Positions 60,248-64,000 of a DNA stretch of 64,000 nt are shown one piece after another. Both the position numbers and the translations under genes were made by a program. Source of the DNA: Psychrobacillus vulpis (lineage in GTDB: Bacteria; Bacillota; Bacilli; Bacillales_A; Planococcaceae); the NCBI RefSeq assembly GCF_006861825.1, contig NZ_VDGI01000001.1:202172-266171 (forward strand), in the 5' to 3' direction. Each line of letters begins with the position of its first letter. Position 1 is the first letter of the stretch. The notes beneath the pieces are model-generated. The model saw only the letters and a program-made list of their open reading frames with translations, was not told the origin of the DNA and made no database searches.

Positions 60248-62293
60248 TTAAACAAAATCACGTTCCACTTCAAAGGTTTTCAGTTCATCGTATACAACTT
60301 CTTCTCCCTCAAAAGCTTTTAAATGATTCGTAATGTAAAACCTAGTTTCATCGGATTTCATAGTACTAGTTGATTCTAGTCTTGTTTGCCATTCTTTTCT
60401 TCCAACCGTTAATTTCCAATCACATTGCACATAAGCAGATAAAGGGTCCCCCTCTATAATTTTATAAACATTATGATTTTCACTGCCATATTCGAGTCCA
60501 TTATAAGGAAGGCGTCGGCAGCCCTCATCAGAAAAATCATCTAAAATCCACTCATTTGTAATGGTATTATGTCTTATTTCTCTAGTTCGCCCTGCTTCTC
60601 TTAAAATCTCTCTATCCATTACTTCCGCTGTTTCAGGCTGTTCAAATGGTCGAATGTCTTGAACTTCACCTAATTTTGTGTAAACAGGCAGTAATATTTT
60701 AGAGTCTTTATCTTTAATGATTTGAATGATCGCTTCCTCTGCTGACGGCCATGCATGTGGCCAATACGTCGGAGAAACAGATACTTGAAGCTTGTGCCCA
60801 CTAGGTACTTTATAGCCTATTGCATCTAACTCAATTGAAACTATAAATTCTTGATTTACCGGAACATCCTCAGGGAACTCGTCACTATTGCGATGAGTTA
60901 AATTTAATTGACCCCATGTAATTAGTTTGGATGTACCTTCTGGTGACAAGTCACTTAGTCGAATTGCTATATTTGCTTGTTTTTTATCACATAAAAGCTT
61001 CAATTGCACTTTGGGAAATCCTAAGATAGCGAATTCATCTGTTAACTCTTCACTAGTAAATGTAGTGGAAAGTCCATTTTCTATGTTTTGATCGGATGCC
61101 ATATCTCCTTCTTGCCCAAATGGACAAAACACCCCTGCATATAACCCATGCTGTTGATGAGACTTCAGTTGTTCTATACTATTATTTGGCTGCTCTATTA
61201 ACGTTTGGCCACCAAAATAATAGGTTATGTTTTCTACACTTTGTGTTGGCCAACTATTTTCTACAATCCACTCTCCTGGACGGGTATAGTAATCTGTTTT
61301 GGGAGGAACTGCATCTTGAATATATGCTCGGAAAATTGGCTCATCCATAATTCCATTATCTTCATCCTTTAACCATCGATCCCACCAACGAATACATTCT
61401 TGCAAAAAGCCAATTTGTGGCCCAGGAACTGCAACCTCTGGATATTCGTGTGCCCAAGGACCAATAAGCCCTTTTTTTGGCCCCTTCAAATTCTTCATTA
61501 ATCGAAAGATGGCATTAGTATATCCGTCTGCCCAACCTCCTACGGCATATACAGGGATTTTTATGTCATCATAATTCTCACATACAGAACCGTGTTTCCA
61601 AAATTCATCTCTTCGTTGATGACGCATCCATTCCTCAACAAATGGAGGAGTTTTCTTTAAACGATCTAACCAATTTTCTCTCCATTTTTCTCCAACATGC
61701 ATAGGATCAGCCGGGCGTGCATTATATACAAGCATCGTGGAAGCCCACCACAACATATCAGATGCGAGTAACGCACCACCTTTGTAATGCACGTCATCAG
61801 CATAACGATCATCCGTAGAGCATAACGTAATAATTGTTTTTAAGGCTGGATGCTGCCTAGCTGCCACTTGAAGACCGTTAAAACCACCCCAAGACTTTCC
61901 GATCATTCCAACAGAACCAGTTGACCATTCCTGTTTCGTTATCCAATCTAAAATTTCTAGTGCGTCGTCTTGCTCTAACTTTAAATATTCATCGTATAGA
62001 ATTCCTTCTGAATCTCCGCACCCCCGAATATCTACCCGCACACAAGCATATCCATGACCTGCAAAATAAGGATGTCGAATCGAATCACGCAAAGCTGTAA
62101 ATTCATTTTTACGATATGGAATATATTCTAAAATGACCGGAACCGGATTATTATAAGCTTCTTTTGGAATCCATAGTTTTGCAGATAATCTTGTACCATC
62201 TGACATTGGAATCCAAATATGATCTGTTACCTCCACTTCAAACGGAAAATCACTCTTAATAGATCTTGTACTTTCTCGAACATTAAAAACCAT
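60248..62293 (-). CDS. CocE/NonD family hydrolase (peptidase S15-like)
   Basis: 681 residues. Alpha/beta hydrolase with nucleophile G-K-S-W-G-G near residue 133, R-V-D-I-R-G-C-G-D-S-E-G near residue 86, acid and His in G-G-W-A-D-G-Y-T and G-P-W-A-H-E-Y-P near 265-290, and a C-terminal X-Pro dipeptidyl-peptidase-like jelly roll (about 430-680). Family members hydrolyse esters or acyl-peptides; the specificity is unknown. Its ATG overlaps the BCCT stop (TAATG), so expression is coupled with the transporter. Confidence 0.9.
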   Translation of the reverse strand: MVFNVRESTRSIKSDFPFEVEVTDHIWIPMSDGTRLSAKLWIPKEAYNNPVPVILEYIPYRKNEFTALRDSIRHPYFAGHGYACVRVDIRGCGDSEGILYDEYLKLEQDDALEILDWITKQEWSTGSVGMIGKSWGGFNGLQVAARQHPALKTIITLCSTDDRYADDVHYKGGALLASDMLWWASTMLVYNARPADPMHVGEKWRENWLDRLKKTPPFVEEWMRHQRRDEFWKHGSVCENYDDIKIPVYAVGGWADGYTNAIFRLMKNLKGPKKGLIGPWAHEYPEVAVPGPQIGFLQECIRWWDRWLKDEDNGIMDEPIFRAYIQDAVPPKTDYYTRPGEWIVENSWPTQSVENITYYFGGQTLIEQPNNSIEQLKSHQQHGLYAGVFCPFGQEGDMASDQNIENGLSTTFTSEELTDEFAILGFPKVQLKLLCDKKQANIAIRLSDLSPEGTSKLITWGQLNLTHRNSDEFPEDVPVNQEFIVSIELDAIGYKVPSGHKLQVSVSPTYWPHAWPSAEEAIIQIIKDKDSKILLPVYTKLGEVQDIRPFEQPETAEVMDREILREAGRTREIRHNTITNEWILDDFSDEGCRRLPYNGLEYGSENHNVYKIIEGDPLSAYVQCDWKLTVGRKEWQTRLESTSTMKSDETRFYITNHLKAFEGEEVVYDELKTFEVERDFV

Positions 62294-63837
62294 TACTTAT
62301 CTCCCTCTTTCAACGGTTTTAAAATATCACCCGGATAATCTTGTTTTAACCATCGTATTAGTGATGTCGCAAGTAATAAGTAAATAATAATTACAGGTAC
62401 GGATACAATAACTGCTGATGTTTGAATAACTTTTAAACCACCAATTAGCAATAAAGAAATTGCTAAAGCTGCTAAAATTGCACCCCAAAGCATACGGTGC
62501 CAACGCGCAGGCTCTTGATTTCCAACCAATTTCTTTGTTGCAATAGCAGATAATATATATGTCGCAGAATCTAGCGATGTTGCTAAGAAGATAAATCCTA
62601 AGACGATAAAGAATGGCATTACAAGCTTACTAAGCGGTAATGTTTTTAGAACTGCAACAATTGCAGCTGGACCCCCTTCATTATTTAAAACATCTGCAAC
62701 ATTTAACGTATCAGTTAATTGTAGATTTAATGTGTAACCTCCAAAAATTCCAAAATAAATCCAGCTTCCTAATGAACCCCAAAGTAAAATATGTGTAATT
62801 AACTCTCGAATCGTGCGGCCTCTCGAAATTCGAGCAACGAACAATCCCATAAATGGTGCAGTTGCTGCAAACCAAGCCCAGTAAAACACCGTCCATCCTT
62901 GAGGAAATCCACCTTTGTTTATCGGATCCGTTGAAAAACTCATCATTGCAAAATTTTGAAGCATAATTCCAAAACTGTTTGTAAAGTTTGATAGGATAAA
63001 TAATGTTGGTCCGGCAATTAATACAAAAATTGCAAGTCCTAAAGCCATGTATACATTCCAATCACTTAGTTTACGAATACCTTTATATAGACCCATATAA
63101 GCACTAGCACAATAAATAATTGTCCATATTACAATGATAATAATACTTAGCATCATAGATTGCTGAACACCAAATACTTCACCAATTACAGCTGAAATCA
63201 TCGGAACCCCTAAACCTAGTGAAGTACCAAGACCTCCTACTAGGCTCCAAATAACTAAAATATCAATAATCTGACCAACAATCCCATCCGCATGTTTTCC
63301 CAATATTCCCCTGCAAGCAGTACTGATTTTTAAAGAATGATTCTTTTTCACGAAAAATGAATAAGCAATTGTCACGGTTGGCATTGCATATAAACACCAT
63401 GCAGATATTCCCCAATGGAACATTCCGTATGCAACAGCCCATCCTGCCGCTTCATTTGAGTTAGGCTCAATTCCAAAAGGTGGTCCCATATAGTAGTAAA
63501 TTGGTTCCATCATAGACCAAAACATAATACTAGTTCCCATACCTGCACAGAAGAGCATTGCTCCCCAACTAAAAGTAGAAAATTCAGGTTTTTCATCACC
63601 TAATCTTACGTTTCCATACTTACTAAAAACTAACCACATTAACAGGACAAATAAACCAAATGTTAAAAATTGAAATGCCCAGTCTAACTTATAAGTAATA
63701 TCTGTCATTAATGTGTTTAAAATTGGTTCGGCAGAATCCTGAAATATTACTAACAACAACGTTGCCGCAACTATGACAACTAAAGAAGACCAAAATACAA
63801 GTGGATCAATTTTAACTTTTCCCATTCCCTTTTCCAT
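62293..63837 (-). CDS. BCCT family transporter (carnitine/betaine/choline)
   Basis: 514 residues, 12 membrane segments. BCCT signature: F-C-A-G-M-G-T-S-I-M-F-W-S-M-M-E-P-I-Y-Y near residue 100, F-H-W-G-I-S-A-W near 150, and the W-T-V-F-Y-W-A-W-F box near 320 followed by F-V-A-R-I-S-R-G-R-T. Y-Y-Y-M-G-P-P-F-G-I-E-P-N-S resembles the carnitine (CaiT-like) branch. ATG 63837 follows GAAGGGGTAA; a longer frame to 63873 has no ribosome binding site. Operon with the CocE-type hydrolase. Confidence 0.92.
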   Translation of the reverse strand: MEKGMGKVKIDPLVFWSSLVVIVAATLLLVIFQDSAEPILNTLMTDITYKLDWAFQFLTFGLFVLLMWLVFSKYGNVRLGDEKPEFSTFSWGAMLFCAGMGTSIMFWSMMEPIYYYMGPPFGIEPNSNEAAGWAVAYGMFHWGISAWCLYAMPTVTIAYSFFVKKNHSLKISTACRGILGKHADGIVGQIIDILVIWSLVGGLGTSLGLGVPMISAVIGEVFGVQQSMMLSIIIIVIWTIIYCASAYMGLYKGIRKLSDWNVYMALGLAIFVLIAGPTLFILSNFTNSFGIMLQNFAMMSFSTDPINKGGFPQGWTVFYWAWFAATAPFMGLFVARISRGRTIRELITHILLWGSLGSWIYFGIFGGYTLNLQLTDTLNVADVLNNEGGPAAIVAVLKTLPLSKLVMPFFIVLGFIFLATSLDSATYILSAIATKKLVGNQEPARWHRMLWGAILAALAISLLLIGGLKVIQTSAVIVSVPVIIIYLLLATSLIRWLKQDYPGDILKPLKEGDK

Positions 63838-64000
63838 ATAAATTACCCCTTCATTTATGGTATAATTAACCACGATTATTTTATAATCATGATTATTTTT
63901 ATTACTCGATTATTTTAACATGGTACAATAGTATGTAGCAATATATTTTCAGAAAATTTATTTTACTAGATAGACAGGTGTGATTTGTTGAATGAATAAG
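63838..64000. promoter_or_regulatory. Upstream region of the BCCT operon
   Basis: AT-rich with inverted repeats (GATTATTTTATAATC and AATCATGATT, about 63874-63898) that could be an operator. At the right edge, AGGTGTGA followed by TTG/ATG near 63988-63994 on the plus strand may start a divergent gene cut off by the window; too short to judge. Confidence 0.4.

Noticed and set aside
1-64000. CRISPR array, prophage, tRNA or rRNA genes
   Set aside because: Looked for repeated spacer structure, phage structural genes and tRNA cloverleaf patterns; none seen. The only regular array is the 21-bp repeat at 37432-37515.

Overview
This is a low-GC Firmicute chromosome segment, most likely from the Planococcaceae or nearby Bacillaceae, for example a Psychrobacillus-like organism. 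That placement is inference from gene content: Gram-positive ribosome binding sites with TTG and GTG starts, a complete mrp operon, adaA/alkA, meso-diaminopimelate dehydrogenase beside an acetylase-type dapH/dapL pair, BrnQ, SpxH- and NatAB-like genes, and the dispersed GC-rich hairpin repeats of this group. I see no prophage, plasmid, CRISPR array, rRNA or tRNA. Most of the window is ordinary housekeeping and stress-response chromosome, with small mobile or repeat insertions between genes.

Layout. 1-7.5 kb: a dipeptidase (cut by the window edge), ddh, two DinB-like proteins, a GIY-YIG protein, ferredoxin-NADP reductase, a DCC thiol oxidoreductase, a DksA-like protein, an HD phosphohydrolase and a GntR regulator. 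7.5-19 kb: BrnQ, an MFS transporter behind a T-box leader, the seven-gene mrp Na+/H+ antiporter operon, a divergent stand-alone KdpD-type USP protein and a fosmidomycin-resistance-type MFS. 19-25 kb: a DUF421 protein, a DUF4309-GH3 fusion with an alpha/beta hydrolase, and an HxlR-SpxH pair. Two copies of a ~510 bp repeat with terminal inverted repeats lie here, each between duplicated copies of an intrinsic terminator. 25-36 kb: small enzymes and regulators (MerR-TipAS, Nudix, ATL, PadR with a DUF1700/DUF4097 protein), a stand-alone second DNA clamp gene (dnaN paralogue), a ComB-like phosphatase and aroD. 36-41 kb: an IS3-family element apparently inserted in the loop of the aroD terminator, then the Ada regulon (adaA, ogt, GNAT; divergent alkA). 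41-52 kb: a duplicated-domain secreted protein, a NatAB-like ABC exporter, asnB, dapH-dapL and a TAXI-TRAP transporter. 51-64 kb: an ABC-F ribosome-protection gene behind an attenuator leader, nested repeats, a nitroreductase with a divergent HxlR regulator, rpmG, YebC, a tandem UPF0316 pair, and a translationally coupled BCCT transporter and CocE-type hydrolase.

The observation I consider most unusual is the TAXI solute-binding protein at 48312-49310. Its two halves are in swapped order (signal peptide, C-terminal half, linker, N-terminal half), so it reads as a natural circular permutant next to an intact TRAP permease. Other points worth checking are the terminator-duplicating repeats, the T-box-controlled MFS transporter, the ABC-F leader, an ATG-TAG start in the nitroreductase, and a gene-conversion tract between the two UPF0316 genes. 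Everything here comes from reading the sequence by eye; no database search or folding program was run.
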